From Lactobacillus sp. (GTDB lineage Bacteria; Bacillota; Bacilli; Lactobacillales; Lactobacillaceae): a stretch of 64,000 nucleotides of DNA. The notes below the pieces were generated by a model that did no database searches, had not been told where the DNA came from, and saw nothing but the letters and a program-made list of their open reading frames with translations. The stretch lies in assembly GCA_022484695.1 (NCBI GenBank), contig JAKVKU010000007.1, positions 1 to 64,000 on the forward strand. Direction: 5' to 3'. Positions 7,599 to 16,702 of this stretch are shown piece by piece. Numbering within the stretch: position 1 is the stretch's first letter; the number at the start of each line of letters is the position of its first letter. A program made the position numbers and the translations under genes.

Positions 7599-8165
7599 AT
7601 GCACATCAATTTATCGTTTCTATTGTTCGTCTTTGGCATTAACGTTTTGTACCTAACTGTGAACACGATGCGACTACTCCTGCAAAATCGGGGGTTACCA
7701 GCGCCTGCTGCGTTATTTGGGATGGTGGAAATTACCCTGTATACATTAGGGTTGAACTATGTCTTAAAGAATCTCAATCAACCGATTTATCTCCTGGCGT
7801 ATGCAGTGGGCTTTGGCTGTGGGATCTTTATTGGCATGATGATCGATCGCTGGTTGGCCATTGGCTTTGTGATTGTACAAGTCATCAGTGCCCATGAAGA
7901 TTCCCCCGATGAAGACAAACGCAGCCCTCTGGCCCGCTTATTACGGGACCAAGGCTATGGCGTTACTGAAATGAGTGGGGAAGGCCGGGATGGCACCCGG
8001 GAAATCCTAGAAGTCTTAGTGCCCAGAAAAGAAGAGAAATTAGTCTATGAAACTGTCCTGGCTTATAACGCCAGTGCGTTCATGGTTTCCATCACCCCCA
8101 CCGGATTTAACGGCGGTTTTTGGAGCAAGCACGCCCGGGGGCGTAAAGCACGCAAGCGAAAATAA
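7599..8165 (+). CDS. UPF0316 / DUF2179-type membrane protein
   Basis: This 188-residue protein has three N-terminal membrane segments (about residues 5-90) and a cytosolic C-terminal domain (residues 100-170) of the DUF2179 type, matching the YebE-like UPF0316 family. The basic tail GRKARKRK is typical of a cytosolic end. The role is unknown; DUF2179 domains are thought to bind small ligands. It is a single gene ending at a shared terminator. Confidence 0.75.
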   Translation: MHINLSFLLFVFGINVLYLTVNTMRLLLQNRGLPAPAALFGMVEITLYTLGLNYVLKNLNQPIYLLAYAVGFGCGIFIGMMIDRWLAIGFVIVQVISAHEDSPDEDKRSPLARLLRDQGYGVTEMSGEGRDGTREILEVLVPRKEEKLVYETVLAYNASAFMVSITPTGFNGGFWSKHARGRKARKRK

Positions 8166-8229
8166 ACTTCTGAAAATAGCGCCGGCAGTGCGGGCAACCT
8201 TGTTGGCGGCGTTGGTTTGATAATTCAAA

Positions 8230-8274
8230 AAAAGCCTGAAATTCCTTAGATAAAACTAGGAATTTCAGGCTTTT
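8230..8274. terminator. Bidirectional terminator
   Basis: A perfect 17-bp inverted repeat (8230-8246 with 8258-8274) with A/T runs on both sides serves the UPF0316 gene and the convergent aldo/keto reductase. Confidence 0.9.
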
Positions 8275-8279
8275 ACCTG

Positions 8280-9146
8280 TTATTTCAGATTACTAATAGC
8301 ATCAAAATCAGAGGTACTTAATTCAATATTCGCAGCGGCGACGTTTTCTTTGAGATGTTCTAAATTCGAGGTGCCGGGGATTGGTAAGATAATCTTGGAC
8401 CGCTGTAATAGCCAAGCTAAGGCAATTTGAGCGGGTTGCGCCTGGTATTTCTCAGCAATTTTAGCTAAGACACTGCCTGGGGCTGCCAATTTGCCGGTTG
8501 CCAGTGGGAACCAAGGGACGAAGATGATGTTGTGGGCTTCGGCGTAGTCTAAGACGATTTCGTCAGCCCGGTCTGTCACGTTATAACGGTTCTGAACGGC
8601 ATCGATATGGACGATTTTTTCAGCGGCTTGCAGTTCTTCCACCGTTACTTGGCTCACGCCAATGTGTTGGACTTTACCTTCGGATTGTAATTGTTTCAGT
8701 TCACCCAATTGATCGGCTAAGGGAATCGCGGGATCGATGCGGTGTAAGAATAAGAGGTCAATCGAGTCCACCCCTAAACTGCGCAAGTTTAACTCGACTT
8801 CTTGCCGTAAGTAAGCTGGTCGGCCCACTGGCGTCCAAATGTCTGGGCCTTGGCGGGTCAAGCCCACTTTCGTGGAGATGAATAGGTCGCTATATTTACC
8901 AGAATAATCACCAAACGCTTGATGCATCAATAAATTAGACGTGAAGGGACCATAAGAATCAGCCGTATCGATGAAGTTGATGCCTAAGTCCACGGATTCT
9001 TGCAAGACCTTGACGGCATTATCTGGGTCTGGGGATGGCCCCCAAATGCCCTTGCCAGGTAGCTGCATGGTGCCATAGCCCAACCGATTGAAAGTTTTAT
9101 CACCAATTGATAACGTGCTTGCATGATTCGCATTAATTTCAGCCAT
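8280..9146 (-). CDS. Aldo/keto reductase
   Basis: This 288-residue NADPH-dependent oxidoreductase has a TIM-barrel layout. Family marks include LGYGTMQL near the start, the catalytic-region FIDTADSYGP with Asp and Tyr, KVGLT (catalytic Lys), DLLFLHRID, and the cofactor-binding end PIPGTSNLEHLKENV. Its substrate cannot be told from sequence. A GAGGAG site precedes the ATG. It is a single gene bounded by a terminator below and the MocR gene above. Confidence 0.88.
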   Translation of the reverse strand: MAEINANHASTLSIGDKTFNRLGYGTMQLPGKGIWGPSPDPDNAVKVLQESVDLGINFIDTADSYGPFTSNLLMHQAFGDYSGKYSDLFISTKVGLTRQGPDIWTPVGRPAYLRQEVELNLRSLGVDSIDLLFLHRIDPAIPLADQLGELKQLQSEGKVQHIGVSQVTVEELQAAEKIVHIDAVQNRYNVTDRADEIVLDYAEAHNIIFVPWFPLATGKLAAPGSVLAKIAEKYQAQPAQIALAWLLQRSKIILPIPGTSNLEHLKENVAAANIELSTSDFDAISNLK

Positions 9147-9227
9147 AACTTCAGCTCCTCAAATATTATTTTGATAACACCTACATTGTACGCAGATTTT
9201 ATGAAAAAAGCTTGAATAAGCCTTGGC

Positions 9228-10619
9228 TTAAAGTTGTTTTTTCACGCGAATGGCCAATTCGTGGATGCCCTGGGCAAATTTAGCGGGGGTCAAATAAGAA
9301 TAAGACAGGCGAATGCTTTGATCACCGTGGGGCCCATAGATTTTACCAGGGTTTACTTTTAGCTGATGGGCCTTGGCTTCGGCCAATAGTTGCGGCATAT
9401 TAATGGTGTCCGGGAAGGTAAGCCAGACGTAAAAACCGCCCTTAGGTTGATTCCAAGTGGCAATCTGGCCCAGTTCTTGCTTTAAGACCGCCATGGCTAA
9501 GTCACAGCGTTCTTTTAACTGTGCCCGCATGGCTACTAGGTAACGGTCATAGTCCGGGTCACTTAAAATGGCCGTTAAGATATGTTGGGATAAGGCACTG
9601 GCACCATAGTCGGTTTGTTGCTTGATGGCTGTGAGTCGGGCAATGATACCGGCATCCCCCACGACCCAGCCTAAGCGCATACCCGGTGCCAGGGTTTTAG
9701 AAATCGAGCCCAGGTATAAGACGTTGCCATTTTGGTCATAAGCTTGCAGAGGTTTTGGCGGCTGTTGGTCTAACCAAATATCTTCATAGGCGCTATCTTC
9801 AATGACTGGCAGGCTATAGTGTTGGGCAAAGTCCACTAAATCTTGGCGACGTTTGGCACTCATCACATTGCCCAGGGGATTGCTGAAGGTGGGGATGGTG
9901 TAGAGTAACTGTTGTTTAGGACTGTTGGGAATTTGGGTAAAGTCAAGACCAGCTTCATCTAAGGGCAGTTCTTTGAATTGAATGTGGCGGGCTTTAAAAA
10001 TCCCCAAAGACCGCAGATAGCTCTCTGGTGCGGTGTATATAACGGCGTTATGCTCAAGCAAACTAACGATCAGTTGGATGGCCTGCAGGGAACCAGACGT
10101 GATCAAGATATTGTCAGCTGTGACGGTCATGCCTTGGCGTTGCAGCCGTTGCGCTAAGACCGTGCGCAGGCCTTCTAAGCCGGGGCCGGTTTGATAGTTC
10201 ATGGTGGTGATGTTTTGAGCGGTATTGATAATCGCTTTTTGTACCAAAGCCCTGGGGAAAATATCGGCCCCCAATTCACCGGTGCTCAAGGGCAATAAAG
10301 GTTTAGGATCAGCTTGGCGGGCTTTGACGAACCCCGTGGCCAGGCTTTGAGGCGCTGCACTAATCAACGGGCCCCAGCTCGTGTTGGCACTACGGCCCCT
10401 TGCATCAATACTACCAGTGCTCTGCAAGTATTGCAGGGCCCGTTGTACCGTGGTGGGGTCCACATTAAATTGGTCAGCCAGCTCCGTTTTAGTGGGCAGG
10501 GATGTGCCCAGGGGCCAAGTATTTTTGTGGATTTGTTGACTCAAGTAAAGACTGATTTGTTTATAGATTGGCAGTTGGATTTTTTTATCCGGCTGCCAAT
10601 TTTTCTTGTGATAGGTCAT
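9228..10619 (-). CDS. MocR-type GntR regulator with aminotransferase domain
   Basis: The 463-residue protein fuses a GntR winged helix (about residues 15-80, with LPTKTELADQFNVDPTTVQR) to a class I aminotransferase-like domain (about residues 105-460). The PLP-binding lysine is in SISKTLAPGMRLGW (K308) and the PLP-ring Asp in VIEDSAYEDIW. Such PdxR/MocR proteins act as PLP-sensing regulators, often of vitamin B6 genes. The B6/HMP kinase at 6622 is two genes away, which is suggestive only. Confidence 0.88.
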   Translation of the reverse strand: MTYHKKNWQPDKKIQLPIYKQISLYLSQQIHKNTWPLGTSLPTKTELADQFNVDPTTVQRALQYLQSTGSIDARGRSANTSWGPLISAAPQSLATGFVKARQADPKPLLPLSTGELGADIFPRALVQKAIINTAQNITTMNYQTGPGLEGLRTVLAQRLQRQGMTVTADNILITSGSLQAIQLIVSLLEHNAVIYTAPESYLRSLGIFKARHIQFKELPLDEAGLDFTQIPNSPKQQLLYTIPTFSNPLGNVMSAKRRQDLVDFAQHYSLPVIEDSAYEDIWLDQQPPKPLQAYDQNGNVLYLGSISKTLAPGMRLGWVVGDAGIIARLTAIKQQTDYGASALSQHILTAILSDPDYDRYLVAMRAQLKERCDLAMAVLKQELGQIATWNQPKGGFYVWLTFPDTINMPQLLAEAKAHQLKVNPGKIYGPHGDQSIRLSYSYLTPAKFAQGIHELAIRVKKQL

Positions 10620-10719
10620 GGCGGTGGAGCTCCCTTCATTATTTCCCGGGAAATATTGGGCAATGGAATATGATTAAGTCCTATTATAGATTAAATTTCA
10701 ACCAATTGGCGATAAAAAT

Positions 10720-10746
10720 AACCACCGCAAAGGCTATGCAGTGGTT
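10720..10746 (-). terminator. Terminator of the secreted SH3-like gene
   Basis: A 10-bp stem (10720-10729 with 10737-10746) is followed on the minus strand by TTATTTTTAT. It lies just after the end of the leftward gene at 10765. Confidence 0.75.
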
Positions 10747-10764
10747 AATGCCAATTTGAATCAA

Positions 10765-11658
10765 TTAATAAGCATTGGCAAGACTTGAGTAATAGGCCGG
10801 TAACCAGTTGGTTTCATCGCCTAAGTTATACCAAGTCGTCTCACCATTGTATGGGTAGTTATAAGGATAATAGTAAACTGAATAGCATTGCCACTGACTG
10901 CCTGGATTGATGGCTTGACTGAAGTATTTATATTGTTGATTTTGCCAAAGGGCAATCGGACCATCATTATTGGTAGCTGTGACAGTTATGGGATTTCTGA
11001 AATTGGTTTCGTAGTTATAAAGAATAGCATTGGTCTTGGTTTTGAATGCATAAAGCAAACTGTTGGCAACGTAATAAGCATTAATCCAATTGTTATCGCC
11101 TAAGTCAAACCATAATTCCCCAGTTGGTGAGCAGTAGTACCGGGCAATTTTCCAAATTGTACCCGGATCAACTGTGCGTTTTGGTTGGCCGGCATAATTA
11201 GGTTGATTCCACAATGCGACGGGACCATTGTTATCAATTGCTGCGGCAACAAATTCATAACTGCTTGGCGTATCCGCGAAGTTACTAGGTCTATCGACGA
11301 TTTGATCCTGGGGAATGACTAGAACCTGATTGGTGGTTAGCCAAGTATCATCTCCAACTTCGTAAGCTTCTTGGGCATCACCCCAGTCTTGCGGTTTGAT
11401 GGCACTTGGAACACTTTTCTTCGTGGCATTAATTTTCCAAGTGGTAAGACCATATACTGGTTCTAACACTTGCAAGTTATCAATAGTTGGATTTTCAGCA
11501 AAGGGATGTTTAACATCAGGCCGCGTCGTTAAAAGAGTCGTATCTCTCAACGGTACCGCGACCTCATCTGCGGCTTGGACGGTGCTGGGTCTTAAAAATA
11601 AACATACAGTTATAGCTGCTAGGCCTGTGAGTAGCAGGCTTAATCTGAATTTTGACAT
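10765..11658 (-). CDS. Secreted protein with SH3-like repeats
   Basis: The 297-residue product begins MSKFRLSLLLTGLAAITVC and has a signal peptide cut near VQAADEV. The mature part holds about three repeats with the shape DD.TWL.TNQV, GTIWKIA..Y..TGELWFDLGD.NWINAYYV and GSQWQCYSVYY..TTWYNLGDETNWLPAYY. These Trp/Tyr/Gly-rich repeats resemble the SH3-like or SLAP-type wall-binding modules of lactobacilli, so wall attachment is likely. No catalytic domain is recognised. ATG 11658 was chosen for its GGGGAGG site; an upstream in-frame start at 11832 would place 58 residues before the signal peptide. Confidence 0.7.
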   Translation of the reverse strand: MSKFRLSLLLTGLAAITVCLFLRPSTVQAADEVAVPLRDTTLLTTRPDVKHPFAENPTIDNLQVLEPVYGLTTWKINATKKSVPSAIKPQDWGDAQEAYEVGDDTWLTTNQVLVIPQDQIVDRPSNFADTPSSYEFVAAAIDNNGPVALWNQPNYAGQPKRTVDPGTIWKIARYYCSPTGELWFDLGDNNWINAYYVANSLLYAFKTKTNAILYNYETNFRNPITVTATNNDGPIALWQNQQYKYFSQAINPGSQWQCYSVYYYPYNYPYNGETTWYNLGDETNWLPAYYSSLANAY

Positions 11659-11753
11659 ATAATTCCTCCCCGGATTGTTACTTAAATTATAGCATGGTGG
11701 CTGGAAATCACGGGGAAAGTAACGTATTTGTAGTTGAATTGCAATCAAAATAA

Positions 11754-11778
11754 AACCAGTGGCGATTTGCCACTGGTT
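11754..11778 (-). terminator. Terminator of the lpd operon
   Basis: A perfect 10-bp stem (11754-11763 with 11769-11778) is followed on the minus strand by TTTTATTTTG, directly after lpdD. Confidence 0.85.
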
Positions 11779-11783
11779 AGCAA

Positions 11784-12182
11784 TCAATAATAGGTTGGGG
11801 GCGTTGCTATCAAGGGATGAGCCTGCAGCCACTGGACCACTTTTTGGGCCAGAGTTTGGGCCATTTTTGCCGCGGCTTGGATTTGTTCGGTGGTGATGCC
11901 ATCCACGTGGACACCGGCGGTAATGGTGCAGTGCCCAGTTAAATTTGGCTGGAGTAAGCGGCCGATGATTTCAGACAAAACATGATCCTGGTGCAAACGG
12001 CCGTCGTGACTGGGGTAGCGAAAACTACTTAAGGTCGTGGCGGTCACATTGGTGATGGCCCCGATATGGGGATGGTCACCACCCGTTAAGACCACTAATA
12101 AATCCGGGCCGATTTGTTGCAGGGTCACGGTCATGGTAAAACCGGCCTGCGCCAGGTTAAACGTGGCGGTTTGGGTCATCAT
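11784..12182 (-). CDS. lpdD: LpdD-like subunit/accessory protein of hydroxyarylic acid decarboxylase
   Basis: This 132-residue protein closes the lpdC-lpdB-lpdD operon. Its order after UbiD- and UbiX-like genes, its size and motifs such as GGDHPHIGAIT and HDGRLHQDHVLSE match LpdD, the small protein needed with LpdC for gallate/protocatechuate decarboxylation in Lactiplantibacillus plantarum. The ATG shares one base with the TAA of lpdB (TAATG), so the two are translationally coupled. ATG 12179 is an alternative start. Its exact biochemical role is less well known than that of LpdC. Confidence 0.8.
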   Translation of the reverse strand: MMTQTATFNLAQAGFTMTVTLQQIGPDLLVVLTGGDHPHIGAITNVTATTLSSFRYPSHDGRLHQDHVLSEIIGRLLQPNLTGHCTITAGVHVDGITTEQIQAAAKMAQTLAQKVVQWLQAHPLIATPPTYY

Positions 12183-12745
12183 TAAACCCCCGTCCAACGT
12201 TGAGCTAAGTCGTTGGGAATTTTTAGGGCGTCCAATAAGTGCATGGTTTGTTTGGTCACTAAATCGGCAATGGTCTTAGGCTGAGTATAAAAACTGGGAA
12301 TAGGGGGAATGATTTGAGCTCCTAATTTGGCTAGCTTGGTGAGATTTTCCAAATGAATCACACTCAAGGGCGTTTCTCGGGGGACGATGATCAGCGGCCG
12401 GCGTTCTTTGATCGTCACATCAGCCGCCCGGCCAATCAGATTCTCCCCGAAACCATAGGCAATTTCGGCCACGGTCTTCATGCTGGCCGGGACGATCACC
12501 ATGCCGTCGTGCAAGAAAGAACCACTGGCAATCGCCGCCCCCTGGTCATTGTCGTGGTAGACCACATCGGCCAAATCTTGGACCTGCTGCAAGGTCAGGT
12601 CAGTTTCTAATTGAATATTTTTTTTGGCCCAGGGACTGAGCACCAGGTGGGTTTCAACCGACGGAATGGCCTGCAAGTGGCGCAATAAATCTAAGCCGTA
12701 AATCACGCCTGACGCGCCGGTCATGGCAACGACAATTTTCTTCAT
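12182..12745 (-). CDS. lpdB: UbiX-type flavin prenyltransferase LpdB
   Basis: This 187-residue flavoprotein makes prenylated FMN from FMN and dimethylallyl phosphate, the cofactor needed by the UbiD-type LpdC. Marks are the N-terminal TGASGVIYG, the middle PASMKTVAEIAYGF and ERRPLIIVPRETPLS, all characteristic of UbiX/Pad1. It lies between lpdC and lpdD, whereas in L. plantarum lpdB is reported apart from lpdCD, so here the full set is one operon. Confidence 0.9.
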   Translation of the reverse strand: MKKIVVAMTGASGVIYGLDLLRHLQAIPSVETHLVLSPWAKKNIQLETDLTLQQVQDLADVVYHDNDQGAAIASGSFLHDGMVIVPASMKTVAEIAYGFGENLIGRAADVTIKERRPLIIVPRETPLSVIHLENLTKLAKLGAQIIPPIPSFYTQPKTIADLVTKQTMHLLDALKIPNDLAQRWTGV

Positions 12746-12760
12746 AGTTTAACAGACCTC

Positions 12761-14236
12761 CTATTGCAAATACTTGCGCCAGTCTTGCACTTCTTTAAAC
12801 CGGGCCCGGACGAACTGGGCCTTCATGTCCCAGGGGACGGTGCCATCTAAAATCAACTTGCTGGACATCCCCTGAACCCGAATAGACTTCGGGTCATAAG
12901 CAGGCCGCTCTGAAGGGTCCAGGGGATGATTGCGCATCCCCGGCAGCACCACAATATCCTGGTCGGCTTGAAAGCGGGTGTTGACCGTCCACAGCACATC
13001 GTTCATGTCGAAAATGTCCACATCCTCGTCCACTAAAATCACCGTCTTCAATTCTTTGAAAGCCGCAAAGGCTAGAAGGGCAGCCTGACGCTGGATGCCT
13101 TCATCGGCAGGATTAGTTTTATGAATCTGGAGAATCGTCATTAATTTACCGCCCCCAGCAGGCGGATTGTAGACATTTAAGACTTTACCGGGGATGGCTT
13201 TATTGGTGAGTTCTAGAATGCTAGCTTCCGTGGGAATCCCCGCTAAGTTCACATGCTCTTCACTGGGGCCAATCACTGTTTGCATAATGGGCTGGTCTTG
13301 GCGGTGGGTGACCGCCGTCACTTTGATGACCTGCACAGCCGGATTGGCGTCGCCATCATAGCCGGGAAATTCTGGCATGGCCTTACCCGTATTGGTGTTG
13401 ATGTCTTCTTGCATCCGTTGGTGGGGCATGATGTAGCCTTCAATGGTAAATTCAGAACGGGCGATGGCCTTTTCGGCAACAGTGACAGCGTCCACCAGCT
13501 GGACGGGTTCTTGGCGAATAGCCCCGGCAACCCCCAGTTCGTTATAACCTAAGGGCGTTGTGGGCGGTTCAAAGGTGGCCCCTAAAGTGATGGCCGGATC
13601 TAAGCCGATGTTGACAGTAATGGGCATGGGTTCGTTGGCTTGTTCATATTCTGCTGCAAAAGCGCCAATGTGCCGACCCCCAGGCATGATGTAGATGCCA
13701 ATGGTATCTTTATCCTCTAAAACCATGCGATGGATGGTCACGTCACTTTTAGTTTTAGCCCGATTGGAACCGTAAACCAGGCCCATGGTGATGTAAGGCC
13801 CCGCATCATATTCGGTATTGGTGGGGGCGGCGATGAGTTTGCGGATATCAAAATCAGGGTCGTCGACTTTGTGGACGACTTCATGGGCAGGGGCCTCAGC
13901 TTCAGAAACGGTTATTGGGGCTAGAGGATGGTCCACCGCATCATTTAGAAATTGGCCTAGCGTATGGTAGTCGTGATGGAATAACAAACCCACCCGCTTG
14001 CGGCTGGCCAATAAGCCAATCAAGACCCGGGTGCCGGCAAAACCCTTGACATTATTGAACATCAACGCCGGACCTGCTTGAGTAGGCCGCTTGACCGTGC
14101 CGCCAGCGCCAATATAACGATAAACCCCGGCTAATTCCGCATTAGGATCCACCAATTCATTGGTGGCGTGGTATTGCTTAGGGGCCTCAGCTGCTAATTC
14201 CTTTAAGACCCGTCGTAAATCATAATAATCTGACAT
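12761..14236 (-). CDS. lpdC: UbiD-family hydroxyarylic acid (gallate) decarboxylase LpdC
   Basis: This 491-residue enzyme of the UbiD family decarboxylates phenolic acids; LpdC orthologues act on gallate and protocatechuate using prenylated FMN. Typical features are the N-terminal DLRRVLKELA, IYIMPGGRHIGAF, the cofactor region VNIGLDPAITLGAT, and VILVDEDVDIFDMNDVLW near the C-terminus. Length fits the family. GGAGG lies before the ATG. It is the first gene of the leftward operon, divergent from the LysR regulator with a palindrome between them, so induction by the phenolic substrate is likely. Confidence 0.9.
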   Translation of the reverse strand: MSDYYDLRRVLKELAAEAPKQYHATNELVDPNAELAGVYRYIGAGGTVKRPTQAGPALMFNNVKGFAGTRVLIGLLASRKRVGLLFHHDYHTLGQFLNDAVDHPLAPITVSEAEAPAHEVVHKVDDPDFDIRKLIAAPTNTEYDAGPYITMGLVYGSNRAKTKSDVTIHRMVLEDKDTIGIYIMPGGRHIGAFAAEYEQANEPMPITVNIGLDPAITLGATFEPPTTPLGYNELGVAGAIRQEPVQLVDAVTVAEKAIARSEFTIEGYIMPHQRMQEDINTNTGKAMPEFPGYDGDANPAVQVIKVTAVTHRQDQPIMQTVIGPSEEHVNLAGIPTEASILELTNKAIPGKVLNVYNPPAGGGKLMTILQIHKTNPADEGIQRQAALLAFAAFKELKTVILVDEDVDIFDMNDVLWTVNTRFQADQDIVVLPGMRNHPLDPSERPAYDPKSIRVQGMSSKLILDGTVPWDMKAQFVRARFKEVQDWRKYLQ

Positions 14237-14311
14237 TTGTTGACCTCCGTTTTTGGATAAGTCAATTATGGGCGGCTTTTGGCTTGCATACCAATCGGAT
14301 TATGACTATCA

Positions 14312-14330
14312 TTATGCCAAAAGGGCATAA
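14312..14330. promoter_or_regulatory. LysR-type operator between lpdC and its regulator
   Basis: TTATGCC (14312-14318) and GGCATAA (14324-14330) form a perfect inverted repeat around five bases and contain the LysR-box shape ATGCC-N5-GGCAT. It lies 12 bases upstream of the regulator's start and about 75 bases from lpdC, the usual place for a LysR autoregulatory and activation site. Confidence 0.65.
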
Positions 14331-14342
14331 GAGGTGACCACG

Positions 14343-15230
14343 ATGAATTTAGAGGACTTAAACGCCTTTGTGAAAATTTATGAGATCCGCAACATTTCCG
14401 AGGCTGCCATTGCCGTGAACTTGACCCAATCGGCCTTGTCTAAGCGCATGAAACATCTCCAAGCCGACCTAAAGGTTAAGCTCCTGGATACCAGCAACCG
14501 CCAATTTCTGCAAATCACCAGCGCCGGCGAGACGTTTTATCATTATGCCAAGTTGATGAGTGACCAGTACCAGGCGTTGTTGCAGGCTTTACGCCAAGGG
14601 GATAGCCAGCGCCAAGGTCAATTAAAAATCGGCAGTGTGCCGGTGGTACGCCAATACGGCTTGTCCCAAGCTTTGACCCGCTTTATGGCCGACTTCCCCA
14701 ATATTAATGTGTCTTTGAATGAGTTAGAGGGCCAAGATTTACTGCGATTATTGCGGTTTAAGGGCGTCGATGTGGCGATTCTCCGGGATATCCAAGTCCA
14801 AGACTTAGCTTTGACCGACTATGTGGTCCAAACCATTGCCCGGGATCAATTGGTCCTGGTGGGCAGTATCAACGGCCCCTTGGCCCAAGTCAAACAGGCT
14901 AAAATCAGCGACTTGGCCAACTATGCCTATGCCTTGTTACCACCGGGGTCCGGGGTATTTGAGTACGCCAATCAACTTTTCGCCCAAAACGGTCACTTAC
15001 CGGCGATCCCCCTACAAACCTCCCACATTGGCACCATTACCGATGTGCTACAAAATTCCCAGCAGGTGAGTCTGCTATTTCAACAGGCCATTGACCCCGC
15101 GGTGGCCAAGAAGTTGAAAATTGTCCCCTTTGAAAAGCCGATTTTTAGCAACTTAGTCTTTATTTATCCCAAAGACAATGGCAATCCGGCGATTCAAGCC
15201 TTTTTGAAATATGTGGTGAATTTAGGGTGA
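14343..15230 (+). CDS. LysR-family regulator of the lpd operon
   Basis: The 295-residue protein has an N-terminal LysR winged helix (MNLEDLNAFVKIYEIRNISE, AAIAVNLTQSALSKRMKHLQ) and a periplasmic-binding-like effector domain (about residues 90-290). It is transcribed away from lpdC with an operator palindrome between them, so it very likely controls the lpd genes in response to a phenolic acid. ATG 14343 is preferred over GTG 14334 because AGAGGTGA is well placed before it. Confidence 0.88.
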   Translation: MNLEDLNAFVKIYEIRNISEAAIAVNLTQSALSKRMKHLQADLKVKLLDTSNRQFLQITSAGETFYHYAKLMSDQYQALLQALRQGDSQRQGQLKIGSVPVVRQYGLSQALTRFMADFPNINVSLNELEGQDLLRLLRFKGVDVAILRDIQVQDLALTDYVVQTIARDQLVLVGSINGPLAQVKQAKISDLANYAYALLPPGSGVFEYANQLFAQNGHLPAIPLQTSHIGTITDVLQNSQQVSLLFQQAIDPAVAKKLKIVPFEKPIFSNLVFIYPKDNGNPAIQAFLKYVVNLG

Positions 15231-15311
15231 ATCCAGCGCACCTGAATTGACCTGGTTTTTCTGTTATAATGCAGCTATTCCAGATACCAAGTCACAATTG
15301 GAGGTGGATCT

Positions 15312-16550
15312 ATGATTGCTTTAAGCATCGCCTTGGGGCTGCTGGTTGTTATCCTTGTGGGCGCTGGACGACTGCGTTATTTGGAGAATCAAGTGATCGA
15401 TGGTCAACTTGAAAGTCATGTGACGCAGACGGTGGAGAAAGTCAGAGGGGCCCGCCGTTTTTATTTACGCACCCTTTACCGCAGTCACCAACCCTTGGCT
15501 TTTTTGCGGTTTTTAACGATTATATTACTGGTGCTGGCAGCCTTGGCTTTGGCCTGGGCCATCGGTATCCAGTTTGCATTGATGACGGGTCTGGCCGATA
15601 CGTTGAGTTCGATCCCGGGGTTATATGTCAGTGCTGATGATGAGCGGAATTTAGCGCTTTGGATCATGGCGATTGCTGTCCTGATTGCCCTGGGCCTGCG
15701 CTGGCAGACGGTCAATGCCCTGCAAAAGATTCAAGATGCCGAAGATACCAAAGAAATGCGGGATATCTTTACCACGCCCAGTCAATTACGACAAAAGATG
15801 GACGTTACCCGTAAAGCTCAGCTGGTGGTGGCTGCTTTGTTGGCCCTGTGGTTGGCCTTGGCGGGGCAATTGCAGCTTTTACCGGCAGCCGGGACGCCTT
15901 TTATGGATTTAGGAACTGCCAAAAGCACTGAAAATAGGCGCAATGCCGTCAGGGATAGTGCCTATAATAATCCCATGGCTGATGCGCCCAGCAACAACGT
16001 CAGTAGCAGTACTGCTTCAAGTTCTAATGATAATGGGCCGGCCAAACATGACCCGGACACCCCAATTGGGGCTTTACAAGCTGCTAAGAAGGCCCCAGCA
16101 AGTATGGTGGCCCAAATGACGGACGCTGATCAAGCCACCATGATATTCATGGCTTATTGGGCCATGGAAGGCCAAGACCCGGCCCAGTTATTTAGCCGGG
16201 GGCTAGGTGGGGCCCATTACTATTACCATATCCTGCCGAACAATGGCAATCCTCTGTACGTGTTCAACAGCATCACGGATGCGGGCAATATTGTGGATAA
16301 TATGTTTTATGCCAGCATTGCTGCTGGTCAGGTCACCTTTTATTCGCTGGATAATTCCACCAGCGCCAGTCAGCGCTTGTCGGACATTACGCCATTGACC
16401 ATTCGCAATGGCCAGATTTATCCCGCCTCAGAGTCCTTAGACAATTACAGTTTTGACCTGCGTCAGCTGATCACGCTGTATTATCAACAGGCTGGCTATG
16501 CCAAGGTCCAGTCCTATTTAGAACTGGGGACCACGATGACGGCATTTTAA
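15312..16550 (+). CDS. Membrane protein of unknown function with extracytoplasmic C-terminal domain
   Basis: I do not recognise this 412-residue protein. It has an N-terminal membrane helix (residues 3-18), a basic stretch, two further helices (about 66-92 and 112-132) and one more (about 168-190). A Ser/Asn-rich linker follows (NNVSSSTASSSNDNG, about residues 222-245) and then a domain of about 170 residues predicted outside the cell with AYWAMEGQDPAQLFSRGL and HYYYHILPNNGNPLYVFNS. A GGAGGTGG site precedes the ATG. It stands alone between the LysR gene and the peptidase. Confidence 0.6.
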   Translation: MIALSIALGLLVVILVGAGRLRYLENQVIDGQLESHVTQTVEKVRGARRFYLRTLYRSHQPLAFLRFLTIILLVLAALALAWAIGIQFALMTGLADTLSSIPGLYVSADDERNLALWIMAIAVLIALGLRWQTVNALQKIQDAEDTKEMRDIFTTPSQLRQKMDVTRKAQLVVAALLALWLALAGQLQLLPAAGTPFMDLGTAKSTENRRNAVRDSAYNNPMADAPSNNVSSSTASSSNDNGPAKHDPDTPIGALQAAKKAPASMVAQMTDADQATMIFMAYWAMEGQDPAQLFSRGLGGAHYYYHILPNNGNPLYVFNSITDAGNIVDNMFYASIAAGQVTFYSLDNSTSASQRLSDITPLTIRNGQIYPASESLDNYSFDLRQLITLYYQQAGYAKVQSYLELGTTMTAF

Positions 16551-16702
16551 AGTCTACAAATTAACCGCCCGTTTCAAAGCCATGACGACTTTGGACTGGT
16601 GGTTTTTGAATGGCCTTAATTTTGAAAAATTTGCAGCAACTTGCTGCGCTAGGGGTATAATCGAAACCAATCAAGCAATTATTATTGAAGGGATTTGAGG
16701 TT

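Noticed and set aside
9180-9227. Terminator after the MocR gene
   Set aside because: Only a five-base stem (AAGCC/GGCTT) near a T-run; too weak to list.
13318-13530. Same-strand ORF inside lpdC
   Set aside because: Lies wholly within the strong lpdC reading frame and has no ribosome site; a shadow of the coding sequence.
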